DNA of 14,775 bases. Origin: CAYTZH01 sp964442285 (GTDB lineage: Bacteria > Myxococcota_A > UBA9160 > JAFDET01). This document shows, piece after piece, positions 1 to 6,860 of the stretch; position 1 is the first letter of the stretch, and each line of letters opens with the position of its first letter. A program made the translations under genes and the position numbers. The notes under the pieces are model-generated. The model made no database searches. It was not told the origin of the DNA and was given only the letters and a program-made list of their open reading frames with translations. The DNA lies in assembly GCA_964442285.1 (NCBI GenBank), contig CAYTZH010000074.1, positions 1 through 14,775 of the forward strand, written 5' to 3'.

Positions 1-1019
1 GGCCGGCCGCGCCGCGCGCAGCGGTGGCGCGCGCCGGCCCCCTCGCCGCGCGCGCGGGCACGGCTCCGGTCCTGTGACCGGAGCTGGTCCAGCAGGTCGG
101 GGGGGATCGCAGCGGCGGCTGCCGCCAGGGCGACGTCCGTCAGCGGGTCCACGTCGCGCGGGGCTTCCGTCTCCTCCGGCGGGGGATCGCCCGGCGCCGA
201 CTCGGGCGGAGCGCCGGCCTCCGGCGTCGGCGGATCCGCCCCGGGCGCCGTCCGGGCCCGGGGCCCCAGGACCAGGCGCGCCGCGGCCTCCACGTCGGCC
301 TCGCTCACGGCGTCGCGACCGCCGAGGGCGGCGGCGGCGCGCGCCACGCCCAGGGCGAGCCAGGGCGCGCGCAGGGAGTCGACGCCCAGCTGCAGGGCGG
401 CGGCGCACAGGGCCTCCACGACCGCGTCCGAGGCCCGCACGCCCGGCAGTCGCGCCCGCGCGCCGGCGATGGCCGCCGGGCTCGGGGAGGCCCCGATCGC
501 ATCCCGGGGGCCGACACCGGAGAGATCGAGATGGAATGCGAGTCGGTCCGCGAGTGCCGGGGGGGCGCACTCCTCCGGGGCGATGCCTTCGTCCAGGGCC
601 ACGACACCGAACCGAGTCGGCAGGCGCCGGCCGAGGCCGTCGCGCTCGAGGACCACCTCGCCCGCGTCGAGGACGGCGGTGAGCCGTCCCGCGGTCGCGG
701 TCGTGAGCCGCTCCGCCATGGGGAGCAGGGCCACGCCCCCGTCCACCTCGGCGAGCAGGCCGCGCTGGACCACGGGGCGCCCGGCCCGCAGGGTGCCGGC
801 CAGGTCCAGCCCGCCCAGGAGGCGGTCGTCGCCGATGTGCAGGGGCACGCGGCGCAGCGGGACGTCGTCGGGCAGGCCGGCTCGGAGCCGGGCCAGCCAG
901 GCGTCGCGCACCGGGCCGGGCAGGGCCCGCACGAGGGCGCCGCCCGCGCCCGCGGGGTCGACGGCCAGGAGCGAAGCGGCCCGCATCGCCTCGGCCCAGG
1001 ACTGCGCGGCCTCGGTCAC
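1..1019 (-). CDS. bchD: Magnesium chelatase subunit D, N-terminal part (runs off left edge)
   Basis: This is the BchD subunit of Mg-protoporphyrin IX chelatase, the first committed step of bacteriochlorophyll synthesis; it forms an AAA+ complex with BchI and works with BchH. I translated it by hand from a GTG start at 1019; the GTG overlaps the bchI TGA in a 4-nt GTGA. About 339 residues are visible. First comes a degenerate AAA+ module without a proper Walker A, containing EVDGGVALLPMAERL and DRLAFHLDLSGVG. Then follows a Pro/Glu-rich acidic linker (GAPPESAPGDPPPEETEAP) typical of BchD. The visible part ends at CARRGRP, which resembles the segment just before the C-terminal integrin-I/vWA domain, so that domain lies outside the window. 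The start is supported by the overlap and the absence of any gap. Family assignment is strong; the truncation is caused by the window edge. Confidence 0.93.
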   Translation of the reverse strand, partial: MTEAAQSWAEAMRAASLLAVDPAGAGGALVRALPGPVRDAWLARLRAGLPDDVPLRRVPLHIGDDRLLGGLDLAGTLRAGRPVVQRGLLAEVDGGVALLPMAERLTTATAGRLTAVLDAGEVVLERDGLGRRLPTRFGVVALDEGIAPEECAPPALADRLAFHLDLSGVGPRDAIGASPSPAAIAGARARLPGVRASDAVVEALCAAALQLGVDSLRAPWLALGVARAAAALGGRDAVSEADVEAAARLVLGPRARTAPGADPPTPEAGAPPESAPGDPPPEETEAPRDVDPLTDVALAAAAAAIPPDLLDQLRSQDRSRARARGEGAGARHRCARRGR

Positions 1020-2041
1020 GGGTCGAGGACTTCCGACAGGGCGCGCTCCACCCGGATCGTCGAGCCCGCCTCGTCCAGCGGATTCCGCCGCAGGCGGTGC
1101 CGCAGGGCCATCGGGGCCACCTGCCGCAGGTGGTTCTCCTTCACGGCGGCGTCACCGTCCAGGGCGGCGGCGGCCCGCGCCGCCCGCACCATCACCAGCT
1201 CCCCGCGCAGCCCGTCGGTACCCAGGTGCATGCAGACCCTTGCCGCGCACGCGCGCGCCTCGTCGTCGACCTGGACCGAGCCGAGTCGGGACCGGGCCTC
1301 GACGATCTCGCGGCGCACGCGGGCGTCCCGCCGCTTCCAGCGCGCGGTGTAGCCCGCCGGGTCGCGCTCGAACGCGTCGCGCTCGCGGACGACCTCGACG
1401 CGGACGGCCAGCTCGCGCGGCGTCGTCACCTCGACCGAGAGGCCGAAGCGGTCGAGCAGCTGCGGCCGCAGCTCGCCCTCCTCGGGGTTCCCGCTCCCGA
1501 TCAGGACGAAGCGGGCGGGATGGCGGACGCTCAGGCCCTCGCGCTCGACCACGTTCTGGCCCGAGGCCGCCACGTCCAGGAGCAGGTCGACGAGGTGATC
1601 CTCGAGCAGGTTCACCTCGTCGACGTAGAGGAAGCCCCGGTTGGCCCGGGCCAGGAGGCCCGGCTCGAACGCCTTCACGCCCTGGCCCAGGGCCCGCTCC
1701 AGGTCGAGCGCGCCCACGACCCGATCCTCGGTCGCGCCCAGGGGCAGGTCCACCACCGGCACGGGCACCAGGCGGTGCTTGAGGGCGCCGCCGTCGGCCT
1801 TCGCGCGGCAGTCGTCACAGTGCAGATCCGGGTCCTCGGGATCGCAGTGGTAGGGGCAGTCCGTCACCGCGCGCATCCGCGGCAGGAGGCCGGCGAGGCC
1901 GCGGACCGCCGTCGACTTGCCGGTGCCGCGGTCGCCGAACACCAGCACGCCGCCGATCGTCGGATCGACCGCCGCCACGAGCAGAGCTCGCTTCATTTCG
2001 TCCTGGCCCACCAGGGCCGAGAAGGGGAAGACGGAGGGCAT
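1016..2041 (-). CDS. bchI: Magnesium chelatase ATPase subunit I
   Basis: BchI is the AAA+ ATPase that drives Mg2+ insertion into protoporphyrin IX in the cytoplasm with BchD and BchH. The 341-residue product is the usual family length. Visible motifs are Walker A GDRGTGKST (36-44), Walker B-type FLYVDEVNLLEDH (about 137-149), sensor-1 region GSGNPEEGELRPQLLDRFG (182-200), and near the C-terminus RHRLRRNPLDEAGST. Residues 62-78 form a four-cysteine insert (C62-x3-C66-x8-C75-x2-C78) that could bind metal. The ATG start at 2041 leaves a 2-nt gap to the upstream membrane-protein gene, and the stop overlaps the bchD start by 4 nt, so translation is probably coupled. The identification is very secure. 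Confidence 0.98.
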   Translation of the reverse strand: MPSVFPFSALVGQDEMKRALLVAAVDPTIGGVLVFGDRGTGKSTAVRGLAGLLPRMRAVTDCPYHCDPEDPDLHCDDCRAKADGGALKHRLVPVPVVDLPLGATEDRVVGALDLERALGQGVKAFEPGLLARANRGFLYVDEVNLLEDHLVDLLLDVAASGQNVVEREGLSVRHPARFVLIGSGNPEEGELRPQLLDRFGLSVEVTTPRELAVRVEVVRERDAFERDPAGYTARWKRRDARVRREIVEARSRLGSVQVDDEARACAARVCMHLGTDGLRGELVMVRAARAAAALDGDAAVKENHLRQVAPMALRHRLRRNPLDEAGSTIRVERALSEVLDP

Positions 2042-2043
2042 GC

Positions 2044-2367
2044 TCAGGTCGGCTCCGGGGACATGGGCTTCGATCCCGCGGTCGCGCCGGCGCGACCGGT
2101 TGCCAGGGCACGGGCCGAGACGACGAGGGAAGCCGCGTGGGCAAGAAGGCTGGCGAGCAGCGCCAGGGCGACGACGGGGGAGCCGGGGTCGGCCAGCGCG
2201 GCGCGCACGGCGAGCAGCAAGAGCCCGCCGGCCGCCAGGTGGAGCAGGGCCGGGGCCACGAGCCGCATCGCCCCGCGCAGCGCGAGCAGGCCGGCGAGCC
2301 CGACGGCCTCGAGGGCCACGAGGGCGAGGATGAGGTCGAGGGTTCCGGGCGTGACGTCGGGGATCAT
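2044..2367 (-). CDS. Unrecognised 107-residue three-helix membrane protein between tspO and bchI
   Basis: I do not recognise this family. The 107-residue product starts MIPDVTPGTLDL and has three hydrophobic stretches likely to be membrane helices, at about residues 10-29, 35-58 and 64-87. These are followed by a short Gly/Ala/Ser/Pro tail ending MSPEPT. There are no Cys or Trp residues and few charged residues; a His at 43 and Arg at 31, 35 and 55 are the notable polar ones. The ATG at 2367 overlaps the tspO TGA (ATGA), and its stop is 2 nt before bchI, so it is tightly embedded in the operon and very likely translated. Context suggests a role at the membrane in pigment synthesis or photosystem assembly, but this is only inference. 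A longer reading in this frame extends antisense-like through tspO and is not believable. Confidence 0.75.
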   Translation of the reverse strand: MIPDVTPGTLDLILALVALEAVGLAGLLALRGAMRLVAPALLHLAAGGLLLLAVRAALADPGSPVVALALLASLLAHAASLVVSARALATGRAGATAGSKPMSPEPT

Positions 2368-2852
2368 GCGAACGGCCCGTTGAGCGCGACCACCTGCAGG
2401 TTCAGGTAGGCCGCGAACGAAACCCAGGCCAGGTAGGGGAGCAGGAAGCCGCCGGCGCGTCGCGAGCGCGGCCAGAGGAACACGATCAGGGCAAGAACCG
2501 AGAGCCAGAGAACCGCCACCTCGGCCACGGCCCAGTCGGGCCGTCGCGCGGTGAAGAAGGCGGCGCTCCAGAGCACGTTCAGCACCGCGTTGGCGAAGAA
2601 CAGGCAGATCAGCCAGGCCTGGTCGCGGCGGGTCCGCGCGGCGCGCCATCCGGACACCGCGGCCGCGACGGCGAGGGCGTAGATGGCGGTCCAGGCGGGC
2701 GCGAACACCCAGTCCGGGGGGTTCCAGGTGGACTTCTCGAGGCTCCGGTACCAGGGCCCCGTATCGGTCGCGAGCCCGCCTGCGACGGCCACGCAGAGGG
2801 CGCAGACGAGCGCAACGAGCAGGGGCCCTCGCATGGACGTTCCGCCGCTCAT
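2364..2852 (-). CDS. tspO: TspO/MBR-family tryptophan-rich sensory protein
   Basis: TspO (CrtK) is a five-helix membrane protein that binds porphyrins. In Rhodobacter sphaeroides it is known to act as a negative regulator of photosynthesis gene expression in response to oxygen. The 162-residue product has the expected size and the family's Trp/Pro-rich signature: SLEKSTWNPPDWVFAPAWTA (37-56), LNVLWSAAFF (91-100) and PYLAWVSFAAYLN (139-151). Five hydrophobic helices are visible. The ATG at 2852 overlaps the TGA of the upstream transporter (ATGA), and its own TGA overlaps the next start in the same way. A second ATG seven codons in (2834) is possible, but the overlap favours the first. Its placement in one operon with ppsR and aerR fits a regulatory or porphyrin-handling role. 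Confidence 0.95.
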   Translation of the reverse strand: MSGGTSMRGPLLVALVCALCVAVAGGLATDTGPWYRSLEKSTWNPPDWVFAPAWTAIYALAVAAAVSGWRAARTRRDQAWLICLFFANAVLNVLWSAAFFTARRPDWAVAEVAVLWLSVLALIVFLWPRSRRAGGFLLPYLAWVSFAAYLNLQVVALNGPFA

Positions 2853-4186
2853 TCCGCCGGCGCGGGCAGGGCCGGCAGGGAGATCTCGTCCGCCTCGGTC
2901 CGACCCACCCGGGTGGCGAGGCCCGCAGCGACCAGGAACAGGGCCCCCTCGACCCCGAAGACGATCGAGAAGGCCGCGCCCACGTCGGCGAGCAGGGCAC
3001 GGGTCGCATCGATGGCCACCGCGCCCAGGAATCCTCCCAGCCCGAAGGCGATCGCCTGGGACGCACCCCACAGGCCCATGCGGATGCCCTCTCGCCCCTC
3101 GCGCCCGACGCTCGCGAGGGTCATCATCGAGCCGATGGCCGCCACCGCGAAGGCGCCGTTGGCCACGCCGAGCGCGAAGACCGAGGGCTTCAGGGGCCAG
3201 GACGGTCCGACGAGCGCGCCGACGGCCAGGGCCGAGAGCGCGGCGGCGGAGGCGGCGCAGCCACCCACGGTCCAGCGGCGCATGAACAGCGCCCGGGAGC
3301 GGCCCACCGCCGTGGCGATCACCGCCGTTGCGACCATCCCCAGCAGCACGCCGCCGTTCTGCACCCCGGCCAGCTGGGTCGACTCGCCCGGCGTGTAGCC
3401 GTAGAGGAGTCCGGCGAAGGGCTCGAGGATGAGGTCCTGGGCGCTGTAGGCCACCATCGACACGAACACGAACACGGTGAAGCGGCGGGCCTGCGGCTCC
3501 TCCCAGACCTGGGCGAGGGCCTGGCGGAACGGCGGGCTCGATGGGTCGGCCGCTCGCGAGCCGGCCGCGTCCCCGCGCCGCTCCACGCCCCAGACGGCGA
3601 GCGCAGCCACCCCGACCGCCACCGCCGAGACACCGCCGGTGACCGCCACCAGCCGCTCCAGGGAGAAGGGATCGAGGAGCTGCCCCGCGACGCTGGCGGT
3701 CAGGATGAAGCCCGCGATCATCATGATCCACACGATCGCGGCAGCGGCTGCCTTCTGCTCGGGGGCGGTACGGACGGCGAGCAGGGCGAGCAGGTTCGTG
3801 CCCGACGCGCCGACGCCGATGCCGATGAGCAGGAAGGCGAAGACGGCACCGACCCCGCCGAGGGCCACCGACCGGCCCATGAGCGCCGTCGACGCCGAGG
3901 CCGCGATGGCGCCGAGGGCGAGCAGCGCCATGCCGCCCACGATCCACGGGGTGCGCAGCCCCCCGACGTCGGAGCCGTGGCCCCAGCGTGGGCGGGACAG
4001 CTGGACGGCGTAGTGCCATCCCACGAGGATCCCGGGGAGCATCGCGGGGAGGGCCAGCTCGACCACCATGACGCGGTTCAGCGTCGAGGTGGTGAGGATC
4101 ACGATGGCTCCGAGCGCGGTCTGGACCAGCCCGAGCCGCACGACGCCGAGCCAACCGAGCTTGTCGTTGGCGCCTGCGCTTCCCAT
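2849..4186 (-). CDS. PucC/LhaA/Bch2-family BCD transporter-like MFS protein
   Basis: This membrane protein belongs to the bacteriochlorophyll delivery family of the major facilitator superfamily (PucC, LhaA, Bch2/ORF428). These proteins are needed for assembly of light-harvesting complexes. The product is 445 residues with about 12 hydrophobic segments. The N-terminal signature is clear: RLGLVQTALGAIVILTTSTL, NRVMVVELALPAMLPGILVG and HYAVQLSRPRWGHGSD followed by GGLRTPW. I place the start at ATG 4186, because GGAGG at 4197-4201 lies 10 nt upstream; a GTG three codons earlier at 4195 would sit directly against that Shine-Dalgarno sequence. The gene begins 19 nt after the ppsR stop and overlaps tspO by 4 nt. 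I cannot say which paralogue (PucC, LhaA or Bch2) it is from sequence alone; no puf, puh or puc genes are visible to help. Confidence 0.93.
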   Translation of the reverse strand: MGSAGANDKLGWLGVVRLGLVQTALGAIVILTTSTLNRVMVVELALPAMLPGILVGWHYAVQLSRPRWGHGSDVGGLRTPWIVGGMALLALGAIAASASTALMGRSVALGGVGAVFAFLLIGIGVGASGTNLLALLAVRTAPEQKAAAAAIVWIMMIAGFILTASVAGQLLDPFSLERLVAVTGGVSAVAVGVAALAVWGVERRGDAAGSRAADPSSPPFRQALAQVWEEPQARRFTVFVFVSMVAYSAQDLILEPFAGLLYGYTPGESTQLAGVQNGGVLLGMVATAVIATAVGRSRALFMRRWTVGGCAASAAALSALAVGALVGPSWPLKPSVFALGVANGAFAVAAIGSMMTLASVGREGREGIRMGLWGASQAIAFGLGGFLGAVAIDATRALLADVGAAFSIVFGVEGALFLVAAGLATRVGRTEADEISLPALPAPAE

Positions 4187-4196
4187 CCTCAGCACA

Positions 4197-4201
4197 CCTC
4201 C
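4197..4201 (-). promoter_or_regulatory. Shine-Dalgarno GGAGG that decides the transporter start
   Basis: On the minus strand this reads GGAGG and is followed 10 nt later by ATG 4186. It also lies only 1 nt before the alternative GTG at 4195, which is too close to be used, so it selects the ATG. Confidence 0.6.
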
Positions 4202-4205
4202 CTGC

Positions 4206-5624
4206 TCAGCGGGACTCGTCGATGCCGAAGCGCCGCAGCTTCGAGTAGAGACCCTGCCGACTCAGGCCCAGCATCTCCGCCGCGGAAGCCCGATTGTCGT
4301 CGGTGATCTCCAGCGCAATCTCGATGCATAGCTTCTCGATGAAGTCGGTCGACTCCCGCACGATCTCCTGCAGGGGTACCCGCCCGACCAGGCCGGAGAG
4401 CTGCGCGGGCGTGTTCGGCAGCGCGTCGCGGATGGGCGCCCTCGTCCGCAGCGCGCGGGACACCGAACGCACCGAGAACCCGAAGGTCAGCGCGTCCTGG
4501 TGCGGCGCCGTCACGGCCGACACCTCGACCTCTTCCTCGCTGCCGAAGCGATCCCGCAGCACCGTCGCGAAGCTCCGGACCACGCCGTGGTTCTTCAGGT
4601 TGGAGACGAGCACGTTGAACTCGGTGTTCGATCGGCCCAGGTGCTCCGACAGGGCGACGCCCGCGAGCTGGCCCGGGCCGACGCACTGGGCCATCTCGAG
4701 GAAGGCGCGGTTGGCGGCGAGGATGCGCAGGTCGGGTCCGGCGACGACCAGCCCGTCCGGAAGCGCCTCGAGCACGTCGAGGACGTTGGGGCGGTGTCCG
4801 GCGCCTGCGCCGTCGGTCCCGTGGACCTCGAGCCGCGCGATGACCTTGGCGTCGTCGTCGTCGCGATACGCCGAGGTGCCGAGGTGGCAGTGCCCGCCCG
4901 AACGGAGCTCGAGGTCCGGCGCCTCGCAGCGGCCCATGGCGAGGGACTCCGCCACGGCCTGCGCGGCCCGCGGCTGGGACTCCGCCGTGAACAGCTGGCC
5001 GAAGGCGCTGCCGACGAGGGACGCCCCGGCGGCGCCCAACGCCGTCTCCACGGCCGGGTTGACGTCCTCGATCGCGAGGGAGACCGGATTCACGATCAGG
5101 AGGGGCTGGGAGACCGAGCGGAAGAGCAGGGTGTAGCGCGCGCTGGCCTCCCGCAGCCGCGCGAAGTCGCGCTCCAGGTTCTGGTGCGCCTCCACCAGGC
5201 GCTGCTGGAGCTTCGAGATCGCCCTCAGGTCGCGGCCGATGGCGACGATCCGGTCGCGCCGGGGAGTCCGGATGGCCGTGTAGCGGATCGGCACGTCGGT
5301 ACCGCCGAGGGAGGGATGGTTCACCTGGCGCCAGCGGCCGGACGGACCGGAGTCGGACTGGAGCAGCGCCTCGATCTTGGGTCGACTCTCCAGGGTCACG
5401 GTCTCGACCCAGGCCTGGTTCCGCCACGCCCGGTCGTAGCCTTCGTTCGACAGCTCCTGGTTGCCCAGCGCGACGTCCCGGATCACGCCCTCTTCGACCA
5501 CCAGGGCGACGTCCGCGGCCGACGCGATGATGTGACCCGTGGTCGTGGGGTCGAGGTCGGCGAGTAGGCGCCCGGCGTTCCGGAACGGAACCAGCTGTTC
5601 TTCGCTGGAAGATGACCCGTCCAT
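4206..5624 (-). CDS. ppsR: PpsR/CrtJ photosynthesis gene repressor
   Basis: PpsR/CrtJ is the redox-responsive repressor of bch, crt and puc genes; it binds TGT-N12-ACA palindromes. Counting from a GTG at 5630, the protein has 474 residues (472 from ATG 5624). It has an N-terminal PAS-like segment, a Q-linker helix (about 135-165, LQQRLVEAHQNLERDFARLR), two PAS domains (about 165-275 and 283-390) and a C-terminal Fis-type helix-turn-helix (EITDDNRASAAEMLGLSRQG then LYSKLRRFGI, 441-470). Cysteines occur at 235, 248, 316 and 435. C248 and C435 sit where the redox cysteines of CrtJ/PpsR are expected; C435 is 40 residues from the end, as in R. sphaeroides PpsR by my recollection. The start is uncertain between ATG 5624 and GTG 5630. 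The gene follows aerR, the classic aerR-crtJ pairing. Three operator-like sites in the window are likely targets. Confidence 0.96.
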   Translation of the reverse strand: MDGSSSSEEQLVPFRNAGRLLADLDPTTTGHIIASAADVALVVEEGVIRDVALGNQELSNEGYDRAWRNQAWVETVTLESRPKIEALLQSDSGPSGRWRQVNHPSLGGTDVPIRYTAIRTPRRDRIVAIGRDLRAISKLQQRLVEAHQNLERDFARLREASARYTLLFRSVSQPLLIVNPVSLAIEDVNPAVETALGAAGASLVGSAFGQLFTAESQPRAAQAVAESLAMGRCEAPDLELRSGGHCHLGTSAYRDDDDAKVIARLEVHGTDGAGAGHRPNVLDVLEALPDGLVVAGPDLRILAANRAFLEMAQCVGPGQLAGVALSEHLGRSNTEFNVLVSNLKNHGVVRSFATVLRDRFGSEEEVEVSAVTAPHQDALTFGFSVRSVSRALRTRAPIRDALPNTPAQLSGLVGRVPLQEIVRESTDFIEKLCIEIALEITDDNRASAAEMLGLSRQGLYSKLRRFGIDESR

Positions 5625-5663
5625 GTCCACATCCCGCTTGCCGACCTTCGCGCGACGCGCGGA

Positions 5664-6614
5664 CTATCCGCGTCGGAGCCCGGAGCGCGCAAGCAGCTCG
5701 TCTCCTGCCGTCGGCGCCCCCCGCGCATCCTCCGCCACCCCGTCGGCGCCGACATACTCGACGAGGTCGGGCTTCTCCAGGAAGAGCCGCCCCCCGACCA
5801 GCACCCGCAGGCCCTGGTTGGAGGACGCCTTGCGGAAGCTCGCGATCTCGCTGGCGATGTCCTCGACGACCGTCGAGCACGCGGCGGAGATCCCGAGCAG
5901 GTCGAACGGTTCCCGGGAGAGCAGGCCTGCGAGCGCTCCGCGCGGGGTTCCCGGCTCGCTCCGCACGCGCCAGCCCGCGCGCCGGAAGTACTCGGCGACC
6001 AGGACGACCCCGAAGATGTGCTGGTCGGAGCAGGCCGTGGTCAGCAGGACCCGCGGCGCGTCTCCCCCGGGCCAGAGCCCCGGCTCGTCGTGCAGGACGC
6101 TGTGCTCGCGCAGCACCTCGTGCAGCCGGCAGAGCCCCAGGGTGACGTCGGTGAAGTCGCAGAGGTCCGCCTCCCAGAGCTCGCCGAGGCGCTGGGCGGC
6201 CCGGCTCAGCAGCTCCAGGAACAGCACGTCGTGGCTCACCCCCCGGCGCAGCAGCCCGGCCACGAACTCGCGCGTCGCCACCCCGTCCGCCATCAGCAGC
6301 TCGAGGAAGCGGGCGTGGTCTTCCGGGGCGAGTGCCGCGCCCTCGGCGGCTGCGGGTGCCTGTGCCGCGGTGGGATCGCGGTGAACGAGCATGAGGCGCG
6401 GGATGATCTCGTCCGTGATGGTCAGGAAGAGAGTCTCCGCGGCCTCGGGCGGCAGCGTCGAGACCGGCGCCGCGTCGCGCTCGCGCCCGTTCCGTTCGCG
6501 CTGGGCCCCTGATCGGAGCCGTCCCCCCAGGTCCAAGAAGGTGGCAATCGCCCGCTCCCGGGGATCCGACTCCGGGATTCCGTTCCGGTCCTTGCGCTGG
6601 ATCAAATCCCTCAC
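5664..6614 (-). CDS. aerR: AerR/PpaA-type B12-binding antirepressor
   Basis: AerR/PpaA binds cobalamin and PpsR/CrtJ, relieving repression in a light-dependent way. Numbering from the longest frame (TTG at 6695, 343 residues), the helical cap has LGELWEADLCDFTDVTLGLC (170-189). The cobalamin fold carries SDQHIFG (223-229), a DxHxxG motif whose His226 can ligate cobalt. VLVGGRLF (298-305) and GADGVAEDA (316-324) complete the family pattern. I prefer a start at GTG 6614 (316 residues). The first 25 codons of the longer frame are AT-rich and unlike the rest, the TTG is also a perfect -35 box (TTGACA), and GAGG lies 6 nt before GTG 6614. GTG 6617 is equally possible. It precedes ppsR with a 39-nt gap. 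The family call is strong; the start is not. Confidence 0.92.
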   Translation of the reverse strand: MRDLIQRKDRNGIPESDPRERAIATFLDLGGRLRSGAQRERNGRERDAAPVSTLPPEAAETLFLTITDEIIPRLMLVHRDPTAAQAPAAAEGAALAPEDHARFLELLMADGVATREFVAGLLRRGVSHDVLFLELLSRAAQRLGELWEADLCDFTDVTLGLCRLHEVLREHSVLHDEPGLWPGGDAPRVLLTTACSDQHIFGVVLVAEYFRRAGWRVRSEPGTPRGALAGLLSREPFDLLGISAACSTVVEDIASEIASFRKASSNQGLRVLVGGRLFLEKPDLVEYVGADGVAEDARGAPTAGDELLARSGLRRG

Positions 6615-6665
6615 CACGCGCCTCGCATCGATTGGCGACCTCTTCGTGAGGTTCGTCGTCCGATC

Positions 6666-6695
6666 ATTCTTTCGAAATTCCGCGCGGAGTGTCAA
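6666..6695 (-). promoter_or_regulatory. Sigma70-like promoter of the aerR-ppsR-...-bchI-bchD operon
   Basis: Read on the minus strand, the -35 is TTGACA (6695-6690, 6 of 6 to consensus). After an 18-nt spacer comes AAGAAT (6671-6666, 4 of 6 to TATAAT). Transcription would start near 6659, about 45 nt before the proposed aerR start. The stretch is AT-rich compared with its surroundings. A PpsR operator lies 27 nt upstream of the -35. Confidence 0.55.
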
Positions 6696-6722
6696 TCGCG
6701 TTTGTCGCTCGGACCGCCCTCA

Positions 6723-6740
6723 TGTCGCCCCATTTTGACA
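6723..6740. promoter_or_regulatory. PpsR/CrtJ operator upstream of aerR
   Basis: The plus strand reads TGTCGCCCCATTTTGACA. This matches TGT-N12-ACA and also the extended form TGTC-N10-GACA. It lies in the 246-nt stretch between the hemA stop and the aerR start, upstream of the TTGACA box. Known biology: PpsR/CrtJ binds such palindromes. Inference: the repressor controls its own operon, which also carries bchI and bchD. Confidence 0.75.
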
Positions 6741-6746
6741 AAGCGG

Positions 6747-6765
6747 CGCAGCATTTCGCGCTGCG
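6747..6765 (-). terminator. Weak hairpin downstream of hemA
   Basis: A CGCAGC/GCTGCG stem of 6 bp with a 7-nt loop lies about 95 nt after the hemA stop. On the minus strand it is followed by CCGCTTTGTC, with only three T in a row. It is a poor intrinsic terminator and may be chance in such GC-rich DNA. Confidence 0.2.
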
Positions 6766-6860
6766 AGGGTCGTCCTCGTCGGTGCGAAGCGCTTGTCGGG
6801 CCGGGAGTTGGACGTCGGTCGCGGCTCGTTCATCTCCAACCGAGGGGAAAAAGCTTCGGT

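Larger units (their letters stand above)
6615..6860. other. Intergenic region between hemA and aerR
   Basis: This 246-nt stretch holds the aerR-operon promoter and one PpsR operator. It also has a 6-bp inverted repeat (6747-6752 with 6760-6765, CGCAGC and GCTGCG, 7-nt loop) that could end hemA transcription weakly, since only a short T-run follows it. I see no small gene here. The 6615-6695 part reads open in the aerR frame but looks like leader sequence. Confidence 0.5.

Noticed and set aside
6690..6707. A second PpsR site near TGTCAATCGCGTTTGTCG
   Set aside because: Only the left half matches; the right end is TCG rather than ACA, so I did not call it an operator.
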